Of a DNA stretch of 64,000 bases, positions 36,309 to 46,063 are shown one piece after another. Location: NCBI RefSeq assembly GCF_008831285.2, contig NC_045147.1, positions 13,618,854 through 13,682,853 of the forward strand. Reading direction: 5' to 3'. Made by a program: the position numbers and the translations under genes. Each line of letters starts with the position of its first letter. Position 1 is the first letter of the stretch. Under the pieces are notes generated by a model. It saw only the letters and a program-made list of their open reading frames with translations, was not told where the DNA came from and did no database searches. The DNA is from Nymphaea colorata. Its lineage: Eukaryota; Streptophyta; Magnoliopsida; Nymphaeales; Nymphaeaceae.

Positions 36309-38987
36309 TCCTCTCTCTCTCTCTCCCTCTCTCTCTCTCTATCTTCCTGCGTGAGTACTGTTTTCTGGTTACAGATATTGGTGCTAGATTTCTATCACTA
36401 TTGGCCTGTTTTTTCCTCCTGTATTGGGCGCAGCCTATAAAACTTATTATTTTCCTTGTTCATTTCATTCTATGCTATCGAGCCGATTGCAAGCGTATTC
36501 TTGGCCCTCCAAATCCGTCCTTGTAATTTCTGTGTGGTTTGGTTTGTGCCCACGCCCATTCTCTTCCCCAATATGCCTGAAGCCATTGCCTTCTAGTCGC
36601 CGAGCTCTGCTGCACCACCCTCAGCCATGCCACCCCATCTCGGCCTACCTCAGCCTCAGGCCTCGCATTGATGAAGACATCGGCATTCACGAGAAAACCA
36701 CACAGCAGTTTGGCCATGCCAACGAAGACCTTCTAATTCAACATATGAAGTGAAAGCTCCAAAAGGCTGATCCAAAGCAAAGTTCTGACCACTGCTTCCA
36801 ATTGTAGCAGCATCCTTGGCTCCCATTTGCTCGAGACAATAGGCCTCACACCTTCCATTTGCCTAGTTGCAGAGCATTCTCCAAATATGCCTAGGAAAAA
36901 GTCTAGATAAGGAACAATCCTTTGGAAAGAACTGTAAACCTAACTTCCCCCATTGCAAACCACTGTTTGCGCAGATCTTGATAGATTTCTGTGCAATCTG
37001 GTCTTGCCCTATGGCTTCCATCATACAACATCGTAATGGCGGTCCAGCGAAAAGGCTAAAGTCTAAACCATTTACTCATGCACCTCCGAAGGGATCACCA
37101 GCATACGCTTTCCATCCATCTCACAAAATGCCAAATTTGGCAGCTCAAGCAATTCCTCCCAATCATTCTAATCCATCGTGCCAGCACTCCACGACCAACA
37201 CCCATGAGTGTCTCACCAGGAAAATGGGCCGAACGCCATTCTTGGAGAACTACTTCTTGCAATTCACCTCCTTCCAAGAATCAAAAGCCCTAGCACGATC
37301 ACCAACATCGATCAAAGTATGCAACAATTTTTCCAACCCTAGCGTGGAGATTTCACTTCATTCTCTCTGCAAGTCACTCGAAGCTTCCAACATCTTACAC
37401 TTTCAAATCCCTCAAGAACAGATGCTACACTTAATCTTAGCCAAAAGGCCAAGAAAGATATCAAGCTATAGACACATTCATCACGGCCCTTTTGTGAAGA
37501 ATGCAACCATTAAACATGTTTTCTTGATACCAAATTTGATTTTTGAAGCTAAAATTTCTACGAAACCTTTGAGATGTTGAAATGTATAGAAAACTAACAG
37601 TTCCAACTTGATTGAGCAAACTAGTTGTTAACTTTTACAAATCAACCATAAATATTAATTTTCATTTTAAGTTTACATACTTTAGCAGTCATAACTATAG
37701 ATTGGTAATATAGATTCATGATCTTAAGAAATTGTGATTAATTACAGCAGAAGTATGGATGCAGAAGGTGAGCAACTTTCAAAATCATCTATAAATTATA
37801 AACAACGGCCATGTTTACCTTCACCTTCTCACTACATTTATGACCTTATAACAAAAAAATATATAATTTTTTTCAGACGCAACCACATGGTTGTTCCTTT
37901 TGAAAGCTTTTTCCTTCTTCTTTTTCTATTTCATTTTTGCCTTGGAAAACCACACAGCTATTCCATGTGATCGCACAAAACAACACTGATCAGTTGTCAG
38001 AAAGTATCCAGACGAGTTCACCATAGGAAGCTTTAGTATCATCCACTTATGATAAATGTTTCAAATATTTTAAGTGACCGCTTTATCACTCAGTAGTGAA
38101 TAAAACATGATATTATGTTAGCAACACCCACTAAAGCACAAGAAGAACAGAAAAAGCCAAAATTACCGCATCTTCTGTATTCAATTTTCTGAATGGAGAA
38201 AAGAGCTCTCATAATTAAATAAGAAACATCAGATACCGGGTGGGTGCTGCGAGAGTTCTTGTTCTTGGGGACATGTGGAGTTTGAACGGCAGGTCTTGAT
38301 TTTTGGCAAGGAAGGTTGTTCACTACTTTGGCCCACATCATTTATCTGCTTCTCCGCTACAAACTCTCCACACTGAAATTTCTCCCGCTGGATGGAAGGC
38401 TTATATTTGCTGACACTGGCACTGTAGCCGCTATTCTGAGATGATACAGCCGGAACCGCACCAGAGAAATATATATTGTAATCAGGATGCCACGGAACTG
38501 AGGGAAGGTACTCCGACATTGAGGATCCCGTCGACGAACCAAAACCAGAACCAGCAGTATCCTGCACCCCCAACACGAGCGGCGTAGAATAGGGTTCATC
38601 TGCAATTACCCTCTCCTCGCCGAGCTCCATGTTCACCGGAACACTGGTATACTCGTACATCCCCGACGAATAACTGAAGCTGCTGGGAACTCCCCCAATC
38701 GCCGAAGTCGGGTAACTTGACACACCAAGACCTGCAGCAACATCAATGGGGCGCCAACAGTCTGGGACGGATGTAGGAGGATGCAGATGAAGACAGTTAT
38801 CAAGAGCGCCAGACAGGGGCGACGAGTAATCACGAAAGTTTGGCTCCACCAACTGAGAAGAGTTAGGCCTCTGGTTAACTGCATTCCTCTTCACTGTGAA
38901 GGGCGGGGCAAGGGGAGATAGGGTCGAAGACAACCCATGGTTCAAATTTGACACTTCTTTCTGGCGGAAAGATTCAAGAAGCGGCAT
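24626..38987 (-). CDS. Large uncharacterised plant protein, six exons, about 1275 aa
   Basis: Exons read on the minus strand: 38987-38237, 30191-28576, 26579-26409, 26106-25935, 25830-25393, 25305-24626. All introns are GT..AG and all junction phases agree (1,0,0,1,1), giving 3828 nt with one stop at the end. The product starts MPLLESFRQKEVSN and is Ser/Asn-rich and low-complexity over residues 1-790. Exon 4 gives a likely helical segment VYKTLWLEAEAALCAMKYEV (about 868-887). Exons 5 and 6 each carry a module of the form HNDxExSxxxRxxILKxR followed about 15 residues later by LPDSIDxE. The C-terminus ends DWEHVLKEEISC. I recall plant proteins with the WLEAEAALC and ARFxILK motifs, annotated as hypothetical (Arabidopsis AT3G49490-like, from memory). 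No enzymatic domain, signal peptide or membrane segment is visible, so function is unknown. Intron 1 (30192-38236) is about 8 kb and TE-filled. Confidence 0.85.
25574..25795 (-). repeat. In-frame tandem repeat in exon 5 of the large gene (2 x 111 bp)
   Basis: Two adjacent 37-residue units begin SSGLLSSLNGNFDAIDG (25795-25685) and SSGVMSSLNGVCDTMDG (25684-25574). Both end with a KSSAS-x-HN stretch. The length is a multiple of three, so the frame is kept. Confidence 0.85.
31371..31423. repeat. (AT)n microsatellite in intron 1
   Basis: About 53 bases of uninterrupted AT next to the small inverted repeat at 31442-31531. Confidence 0.95.
31442..31531. repeat. Short inverted repeat with about 28-bp arms
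   Basis: The left arm AAAAGACTGAAATACCCTT...GGAGG (from 31442) is matched by CCTCC...AAGGGTATTTCAGTCTTTT (31503-31531), with a loop of about 32 bases. Both sides are flanked by AAAATACA-like words. It could be a small MITE or a palindromic remnant. Confidence 0.75.
31685..31928. mobile_element. Inverted-repeat (MITE-like) element with about 95-100-bp arms
   Basis: Arm 1 (31685-31784) starts TGAATGATGACTCT and contains CTTTTCAGAGTCACCCA. Arm 2 (about 31830-31928) is its imperfect reverse complement, containing TGGGTGACTTTGAAAAG and ending AGAGTCACCGTTCA. Only about 45 bases separate the arms. A TA microsatellite (31652-31677) and a TA/GT microsatellite (31936-31987) border the two sides, so it may have inserted into a TA tract. 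It has no coding capacity. Confidence 0.8.
31936..31987. repeat. (TA)n(TG)n microsatellite
   Basis: A TA tract passes into about 36 bases of TG directly beside the inverted-repeat element. Confidence 0.95.
32280..34817 (-). mobile_element. Dead L1-type LINE ORF2 inside intron 1 of the large gene
   Basis: Domains in order on the minus strand. Endonuclease start: MKINSWNVRVLAYK (34817) then FVVFFLIDT. Later endonuclease: FTWSN and QYRLD (about 34300-34215). RT front: SWLKGDCNNKFKKRA and ANSAPGPDGFP (33807-33367). RT motif A: KIDLSKA with a stop where Tyr is expected (about 33120). Then GLRQGDPLFPYLF (about 32940-32904), GMKINLQKWSSF, and an end region FLWGDSETGVRPHL (about 32430). The segment that should carry the catalytic FADD box between the last RT pieces is missing, and many stops interrupt the frame. 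It lies in the same sense as the host gene. An upstream stretch to about 35256 may also belong to it. Confidence 0.85.
34820..35880 (-). other. Probable LINE-derived sequence upstream of ORF2, not resolved
   Basis: A 94-codon minus frame (34972-35256) directly precedes the LINE endonuclease. A GC-richer part (35320-35880) gives no recognisable domain on either strand. By position it could be decayed ORF1 or leader, but I cannot show this. Confidence 0.3.
35889..36425 (+). promoter_or_regulatory. Possible LTR-type promoter inside intron 1
   Basis: The plus strand has a TG-initiated AT-rich stretch (TGTTAAAATATAAATCC), the 47-bp repeats and a good TATA box TATAAATAG (36187-36195). A pyrimidine-rich leader with (CT)n at 36254-36342 follows. 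This looks like an LTR (U3 repeats, TATA, R-U5), but no matching second LTR or clear primer-binding site was found. It points antisense to the host gene. Confidence 0.4.
35928..36172 (+). repeat. Tandem repeat of about 47 bp
   Basis: Units of the form AGTCTCCTAGGATTCTACG...TTGTAATTAATATCC...TTGTAATATGTGA recur about four times with slight divergence. The first unit is longer and the last is incomplete. Confidence 0.85.
36440..37600 (-). mobile_element. Possible decayed LINE ORF1-like sequence in intron 1
   Basis: On the minus strand a broken frame contains protein-like stretches such as GVRPIFLVRHSWVLVV and FSLFAGPPLRCC, separated by stops. It lies upstream of and in line with the LINE ORF2. 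The plus strand is open for 237 codons (36867-37580), but that product lacks any domain and is probably antisense to the decayed frame. The call is tentative. Confidence 0.35.
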
Positions 38988-39670
38988 TTTTCTCTCTTTC
39001 TCGATTTTTTTTTCTCTTTATCGCTAATTTCAAACAAAACAAACGATCTAAACCACAAGACCGCCAAGAAGCACGATGTCTAGTGATTAAAAACCCTAAA
39101 GTTTCAGACGAGAAGCGGAACAAAAGTAGACCAGAAACCAAACGCGAAAAAGACGCAGCTAGATGTTTTTATACCCGAAAAATCAACAAATTCACGATTC
39201 CGATCGAGGAAGTTGGGTTCTGAATGTTTTTTTGGCAGATTTCTTGATCGAAAGCACATGCACCAAGCAAAAGACAAAACGATAACGCAGCAGAAAAATT
39301 GAGCAAGGTTACGGAGAAAGAGGGCCGGCTTCTTCCTCAACTACTGAACGCAGAATCGATCTTCTTCCCCCCTCGATTACGTTTGAAGATCGTAAAATAA
39401 AAAGCCCGAGGCCTTTTTCTCCTTGTGTGCTGTGGAAGAAATCGAAGGGGGAGAAAACTTTCTGTCGCTTCGAAGGCCACGAGGAAGATGGAAACGAAGA
39501 CCAGGAAGATTACGGAGTAAGGCAAGCTAGCCCAAGCCAACATGCCGAACCTACCCTTATGACTTACCCCAAATAACACGTGTATCGCATTTCGCGGGAA
39601 ATTTATGATACGAGTTGTTACTTTCTCTTCACCCGATACGATACGATGCCCCTTCATTTAAATTATTGGT

Positions 39671-39682
39671 TATTTATAAATA
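39671..39682 (-). promoter_or_regulatory. Candidate TATA box of the large gene
   Basis: The minus strand reads TTTATAAATA about 690 bases upstream of the start codon. The intervening leader is pyrimidine/purine-biased and could hold a 5'-UTR intron. Position is the only support. Confidence 0.35.
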
Positions 39683-40332
39683 AAAAAATAACAATGATAT
39701 ATATTTAATTTACGGCAGAGATTAGTGTGGATCTTTGCTATGATGAGCGTTCCGTTACCGCTAACATATTCTTATTTTGGATTTTTCAGGATTTGAACTT
39801 TGTGGGTGTAAGAAAAACCTCCTTTTTTTACTTCAGATTTTGATTAATTTTGACTGTTAAGTAGGGATTTCAAGTAGGATGCACAATAAGTTAACTCAAG
39901 TTGAGCACGAGTCAACTTATTTATTGAGTTCAGGCATAAAGGTAAATTCATTTGGTTAAAGAATCTAAACTCGAGTTAGGTAGCCTTGGCTCATTTAAGC
40001 TCATTGTATGTGCATTTGTGAAATATCATTGAAACTAACAATAAAGTCCAACCTAATGATATCAACCCAAGTTCTACAGTTCATCTTTTTGTTTTCTTCT
40101 TCGTTTTAAGAATTTTTTTTTTTTTTGGTAAAGAAGCTGTTGTTTCTTGGCTTATAGTACTTAACTATGAGAAATTAACCAATGGACTTTGTGAACAACA
40201 CTAAATGTTGAGTCTAACACGTTGTCACAAAATTCACCTTTTGGCTCATATAGGAACGAAGGTTGCCGCAAACTCTCAGCCAACTGCCGTTCTTCTAAGT
40301 TTCATTCCTTGACGAACTAAGAAATGTAGTCC

Positions 40333-40424
40333 TTCTCAACACTCAACGAACCATTTTCACACATTTCGCATATCAACATTCTCAACACTCAACGAACCAT
40401 TTTCACACATTTCGCATATCAACA
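40333..40424. repeat. Perfect 46-bp tandem duplication
   Basis: TTCTCAACACTCAACGAACC... at 40333-40378 is repeated without a mismatch at 40379-40424, so the duplication is recent. Confidence 0.95.
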
Positions 40425-41517
40425 ACCACATAGGTGGTGATTGTGAGACTTCCTCAAGACACATCATTTGTTAATTATGGCAATCAACCATTGTCTTAAC
40501 CAAAGTTAAACATTAGTGAAGGTTAAACATTATCTTCACTGGATTGTGCACCACCATAGTTGGTTGCAACTTATGTATTCGATAGGAGAATCAATTATGA
40601 CTAAGGGTGGAACCAGAAATTTTTGTCTATGGAACACTAAAGATATAGGTAACAAATTTTCAATTGGCCTTGGAGCAGTGACCCTGGTCCATTTGCATTA
40701 TGCAACATTTGCTCAGCATTTAGTTGTACTAAAGCATTATTTAGGTAACAATGATATGAATATTTGGTTTTCTCATTTGTGTGTAATTGGTGAGCAAGTG
40801 ACATTCACACACATGAGTGAAATTTGAAAATGAAAATTAAACAAATTCAGATGAAGAATGTGTGATACAAATTTCATGAAATGGTGAGTCGGCAGGAGCA
40901 CCTAGGTTGATTGATTAACCATCTAGGTTGCTATACCGGCACAACCTAATGTATAGAAGGATTTTACCATGACTCTTATTGGCCAATATTGGAGGAGCTT
41001 GAAAGCTTTTGCTGAGAGGCATTAATGCCTTGTATCAAAGGCACTAATGTATGGTATCAAATTTTGAACCCTTCAAAAAATCTTGGACTCTTTATTCTTG
41101 CAAATGATTGTGAGACATCAATATGTAAATAAAAAATTCTGTGGGTGTAAGTGGGAAATTGTCCATATGTGTTTGCCTTCAAGTGTCATCTTTATGCAAG
41201 GGTCATGTTAATCTTCTCCGTATCATTTAATTTGAAGGAATGTCATTGAAAAGACATTTCCTACAAGTGCTTGAGTCTAAGTTTCACTTCATACCAAAAA
41301 CATTTTATATACATATATAAACCCTGCTGTTTATTTTATCAAAATTATAAAACACACTATTAAATGTGTTTCTCGAGAAAAGGTTCTAGAAATGCACTAG
41401 ATTTTGACACTAGATTTCAAATCCATGTTGAGTAGCAAACACTCAAATATAAAGTTTGTGAGAGTTGGTTCAGACTTCAAATCTTAGGATCTGTGTTTCT
41501 TAAAGGTTTCTTAAAAG

Positions 41518-41680
41518 TTGTTTGGCACTGGTAACAAATTATTACTATGTACTAACATTGCTCTAAAAAATTGAGGCACATTCATGTAACCCTATAACAT
41601 AAACATAGTGTTTCATGAATTTATCCCAAATCTGAAACTAAACAATAACAATTGTTATGGGTAACAAAGGATCCCGTAGG
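41518..41680. repeat. MITE-like relic with TTTGGCA...GTAACAA words (copy 1)
   Basis: The left end TTGTTTGGCACTGGTAACAA is echoed by AACAATTGTTATGGGTAACAA on the right. A related pair of words occurs at 43597-43735 (TTTTGGCAACAGTGACAAC ... GGTAACAATTTGTTAC). This resembles the ends of hAT-type MITEs, but borders are not exact. Confidence 0.4.
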
Positions 41681-42408
41681 AATGGTTTAGCAATAAAAAC
41701 AATGACATATTGTTTCATTCATTTTGTATATCTATTTCATTAATCTTTGAAACGAACAGATGGAAAAGTATACAACTATACCCATTGTTAAACACCTCTT
41801 GGTGATCTTATAGATCTGAATCTTTCAAAGGTTGCCTAAGGTTTGCAACACTTCCAGCTTCTCGACAAAACTTAGTTATCGGTTGTGGTCCTTGATTTAG
41901 GCATCAGGAGGCGACGGGGCATGAGGACCAACCTAAAGTGCCCAACCGAAGTTGAAAGACGAAGAAACGGACAAGAATCCCACACCGCCCACCCACCACG
42001 TGTGGTCGAATTGGCAGATCGGAAGACGGGATTGACCTGCCTGGTAGGTAGAGCCAGAGCTTCTTCCGTTCAACTCTCTAAACTAAATCTCAACTTTATC
42101 ACTCAGGTTTTTTCATGATATCGTGTTTGACGCCCAGTAGAAAGCTTCCTTCCTCCTTCTATGGTGCTTTGTTTTCGAGAAAGGAAGGGACATGCTCTTC
42201 GAGGATTCACTGCAACACGCAAATCGATTTAGAGGGCTATACTCCTAACACAGTATGTGGAGATTTCATAGCCTTGCAACATTCACCCGAAAGTAGTAAT
42301 ACGTAAAATTTGAAACGAGAACGACCCAGGCCAGGCGCCCCACCGGTATTTATGTGGGCAGGCACAAGACCCAGGATTCATCTCCGGTCGGCGTGTGCTG
42401 AGGGGCAG

Positions 42409-42600
42409 ATGATTCAGGTGGCGTTGGTGGCGGAGTTGGTGGAGCCGTACGCCAGACTGGTGTCGAGGATGGTGGAGCAACTACTTCGAGGGACGCCGTT
42501 TCCCATCCGGCTCAGGAGGATCCTCAACCGCAGAACCGCTCCCCGCTTCTACTCCCCTTCGCCCGCACCTTCTCAGCCTCCAGAGATCTTCGCACCGTAG
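42409..42600 (+). CDS. Possible short conserved plant protein, 63 aa
   Basis: An open frame with G/C-rich third positions, unlike its AT-rich flanks. The product starts MIQVALVAELVEPYARLVSR, continues RMVEQLLRGTPFPIRLRRIL and ends in a Ser/Pro-rich tail (SPSPAPSQPPEIFAP). The same frame is open 33 codons further upstream (from 42310), but that part looks like leader. I recall short plant proteins of unknown function with an ELxExYxxxxxRxxEQLL...PFPxRxR pattern, which is why I choose the inner Met. No signal peptide or membrane segment is evident. GTCTGG right after the stop could be a donor site of a 3'-UTR intron. It may instead be a chance open frame. Confidence 0.45.
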   Translation: MIQVALVAELVEPYARLVSRMVEQLLRGTPFPIRLRRILNRRTAPRFYSPSPAPSQPPEIFAP

Positions 42601-43136
42601 GTCTGGTCTCTTTTCCGTTTTCTGATTTTTCTGAGAGAAAACCTTCAATCGGAGGCTCGCAGGGGAAAGCGAAGACAGGGCTTTCTGTTCATAAGGCCTT
42701 CCCATTCGAGAGAAAGTGTGTCCTGCTTTAACTACACAGTAGCGGCGAACCCGTAAGTGGAGGCAGTCGCATTTACATCAACATGTTCACAAATTAATCA
42801 CTCATCAGATGTGGGCAGCTGTTGAAGTTGTTCTTCTTCTTCTTCTTTTTTTTTTTTGGTCAAGTTTTCTTGATACTCTTAGTGGAAACTGTAAAAACAA
42901 AATAGTACTACATCATGATTTTTTTTGGGTTTTCCTATTTTTGTTTCTTCTTGTCTTTCTTCCCGTTTTTGATCTTTTAAGTTGGGCAATTTTGGGATGG
43001 CAGCGAAGGCGCATACACAGAAGGGAATGGTAGATGTGGGCAGTTGCTTGAATGTGACTTAAGGAGACCTTGTTTTCTTCGAAGTTTTGGCGCCTTGATT
43101 CCATAAGTTCATCCTATTGTAATTTTCCTTGTTTGC

Positions 43137-43174
<38 letters not shown>

Positions 43175-44009
43175 GAGAGGGAGAAGCAGAAGCGGCAAGT
43201 CTGTGCATGGAAGCCATTTTTGGAACTATCTTCCCTTCCTCTGGTTCCTCTGTGGTACATGAAGGCATAATGGCCCAACAAATAGAGATCAGCGGAAGGC
43301 ACTTATGAAAAGACCAACTCTGCCAAAGCTAAAGATATTATGAAATGATTGTATGCTTTTGTACCAAGGGAACATTTTGTTGAGGGTCTGCATTTTGGCT
43401 TAATTTCAGAATCATGACTCACATTTCTAATCTTCTGATAACAGCTTCTTGTTTAAAAACACTCATAAAAAAGTGTGTGATTTCTCGCCTACCAAACTGA
43501 TCTCTTAATGTACGCTCACTTACCAGCGTCCCTCTTCTGGGTTGACTCAGGTTATTATAGCTATTTTTTATCTGTCAAACTAGTTTAAATATGTGCTTTA
43601 GGACATGTTTTGGCAACAGTGACAACTTGTTACTGTTTTATGAATCGTCTTCCAATATTTGTAATAGATTTCTGGACCATAATATATGAATCTGCTCCAA
43701 CTAAGTGGGATGGTAACAATTTGTTACTGCGGCCAAATGGGCCGCTAAGGATTAGATTATGTGTTTTGACGATTGAAGCAAAAGCACTTGCTGGGCTAGA
43801 GGGTTATGCTCCTTACCATTATTACGAACAAAAATTAAGATTTAGGGTTTATGATTTAGGATTAGAAGTTGATTACTTGTGGTTGTTTGTAAAATTGAAC
43901 TTTCGGTGATTTGATAGGGTTCAGTTCAGTTCTGCAATCGAATGTGAGTCCATCTAACTCCCGATGCAATTACATTGAAAAGTGTATATTCTAAAAAGAA
44001 AATTACTAC
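42601..44009. other. Non-coding flank with (GA)n and MITE-like words
   Basis: Contains a T-rich run near 42843-42858, (GA)n at 43142-43171 and the second TTTGGCA/GTAACAA relic at about 43597-43735. No open frame with a domain was seen. The first part may be the 3' UTR of the 42409-42600 frame. Confidence 0.45.
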
Positions 44010-44654
44010 TACTACAAAAACATCAGTAAATATTTGAAAATGTCTACTCGCTGACATTGTCTCCGAAGCTACCCTGAACATTAGAGAAGATCTGTCACTA
44101 AATCATTAACTGATTTTCAGTCAAAAAGTTGGAGACTAAACCATTATTGGCGTCTGTCGGCAGTGTTAGGGACACCGATAATTATTGACGACGATAACTA
44201 CTCAGGCAATGTTAACGTTGCAAATTTAAATGAAACATGACTTTTATTAACGCCTCTTCGGCGTCAGACAAAATTTTAATGATGTACGGTGCTTTGCATC
44301 AATAAGAACTTCTACTGAAATGACATCATATGTCAGGAAAGGGTTTTCTACGTATTTTTATCATCATTCATATTACTGAAATAACATTGTTTATAAACGC
44401 AACATCGTTTATTTCGTCAACGAAAACCTAAGCTGCTTACAAATTTTACTAGCGTTCACCCCATTTTGTGAATGAAGATGGCAACCTTTACTGCCGTCCC
44501 TTTTACTGACGTTCCGCTTTTTCCATCAAACCTTTTCTAATATTGTCTTCATCGTGCCATTGAATGTAAACTTTCAGTAACATTCCAGACATCGGCGATA
44601 GTATAACATTGTTGACACCTTTTTTCGTCAATAAAGAGTGCCTGGTTTGTAGTA
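44010..44654. mobile_element. Non-autonomous CACTA-like DNA transposon
   Basis: The left end TACTACAAAAACATC and the right end, whose reverse complement reads TACTACAAACCAGG, match the ACTACAA-type termini of CACTA elements. The 645-bp interior has no open frame and repeats GACG/CGTC-type words in both orientations, as subterminal repeats do. The 3-bp target duplication is not clear. Confidence 0.55.
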
Positions 44655-44872
44655 TAAATTGCCATCAATACTTAAAATAAGTATCACAAATGATTTTTTT
44701 TTTCATTATGTATGGCATACATAATAATAACAAATTATTATTCAAAATAATAAATTCGCAAAATACAAAGTTAGAGATTTTTGAAATCATATCTAAACTT
44801 TTCATTATTGTTAAAAACACACCATAGTTCTTCCAACACTAATAAGAAGGTCCATAAATCCAAGTTTGATTA

Positions 44873-44952
44873 CATCCAAAACACTCCAACAACCTGGTTT
44901 TAGAGGTAAAACCAGGTTTATCCAGTTTTGGAGTGTCGTCCAAACACCCTAG
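44873..44952. repeat. Relic of the GGTGTTTGGATG MITE family
   Basis: CATCCAAAACACTCC...AACCTGGTTTT...TTGGAGTGTCGTCCAAACACCCTA has the same terminal and internal words as the element at 6259-6550, but is reduced to about 80 bases. Confidence 0.55.
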
Positions 44953-45039
44953 AATAGTTTATACCTTCTGCATGTCATAGTTATTAAAAGGTTTTCTTCA
45001 CCTTTCATATGAAAGGAAAGAACATCATTTACCATGTCT

Positions 45040-45538
45040 ATAGGGGTGACCACGAGCCGAGTCGAGCTCAAGCTCGGCCGGTTAATGAAACCTCGAGCTC
45101 GATTCAGTTCAAGCTCGAGCTCGACTCGGTAGTTACATGTTAAGCTTAAGTTCGACTTTATTAAGGTTTGACAAACTCGTTTGAATAGAATTGATATTCA
45201 TTGTTATGTGTTGAGATTGAGTTTGATCCCATTAAGGCTCAACAAACTCAGAATATAATTTATATTACGTGTTGAGCTCAAGCTCAACTTGATTAAGACT
45301 CAACAAGCTCGTAAACTCATTGAATATATCAGCTTGATTAAGGTTTGACAAATTCAATTAAGGCTTTAGCTCGACTTGGCAATTACGTGTTGAGCTCAAA
45401 CTCAACTTGATTATTTGGACGAGTCGACTCATGAACTCGAGCTCGACCTCGACTCGTTAAGCAAATAACTCAAATCGAACTCATTTACTACATGAGCTTT
45501 AATGAGTCGCTCGAGTAGCTAGACTTGTTCACCCCTAT
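45040..45538. mobile_element. 0.5-kb DNA transposon with TIR ATAGGGGTGA and flanking ATGTC
   Basis: ATAGGGGTGA (45040-45049) is matched by TCACCCCTAT (45529-45538). ATGTC occurs just outside both ends (45034-45038 and 45539-45543), a plausible target duplication. The interior is built of CGAGCTCGA / TCGAGCTCG type words in both orientations and has no coding capacity. Confidence 0.75.
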
Positions 45539-45939
45539 ATGTCAGGCATTTGTAATTGAGGCTTGCACTAGAAGAAAGGAAAAACGTAGGGCATATGTTT
45601 GAGACTCTGACCAACAAGTAGCTACCTAAGCAAAAGTTTTTAAATAACAAAAAGAGACGAAGAAAAGAGTAAATTATAAAGTTGAAATGGGGGTCTTGGA
45701 CTGAGTCGAGGAATATTCAATGCAACCTTTAGCTGGAGGCAAAAGAAAGGTCCTCAGAACATCCAACACAAGAATAATGCTAAGTCAAAACCAGCAAATA
45801 AGAAAAACTAAAAGAGCAAGGAAGCGGTTCCTTGAGAAAAGAAGAATGCCATCGTCAAAGCCATCCCAATCTTTACCTTCTCCCACCTTCTTCTCTTCCC
45901 CAAGCTTAGCATTTCATGAAATCTCAAAACCATCCCATC

Positions 45940-45947
45940 TATATAAA
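45940..45947 (+). promoter_or_regulatory. TATA box of the first HIPP gene
   Basis: TATATAAA lies 124 bases upstream of the start codon, giving a leader of roughly 90 nt. The downstream sequence is CAGCTTCGCT-like and free of long upstream frames. Confidence 0.65.
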
Positions 45948-46063
45948 CTCATAGACGAAAATAACGAGAGGCCAAAGAGTTTCCCCAGCGAGCTACAGTG
46001 ATTCAAGCAGCAGCTTCGCTATCAACTGACTGACTCTTAATCAAGCATTAATCCTTCTCTTCC

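Larger units (their letters stand above)
39683..42300. other. Intergenic with repeats, no gene seen
   Basis: Holds a perfect 46-bp tandem duplication (40333-40424) and a MITE-like stretch (41518-41680). The 103-codon plus frame at 40516-40827 shows no domain and AT-rich codon use, and I do not call it a gene. Confidence 0.5.

Noticed and set aside
36867-37580. 237-codon open frame on the plus strand
   Set aside because: No domain, odd composition, and the opposite strand reads protein-like pieces in line with a LINE. Most likely antisense of a decayed element.
39337-39657. 106-codon minus-strand frame upstream of the large gene
   Set aside because: Sits in the expected leader/promoter of that gene and shows no domain. 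At most it is an upstream open frame.
43610-43909. 99-codon plus-strand frame
   Set aside because: Overlaps MITE-like words (GTAACAATTTGTTAC) and has no domain.
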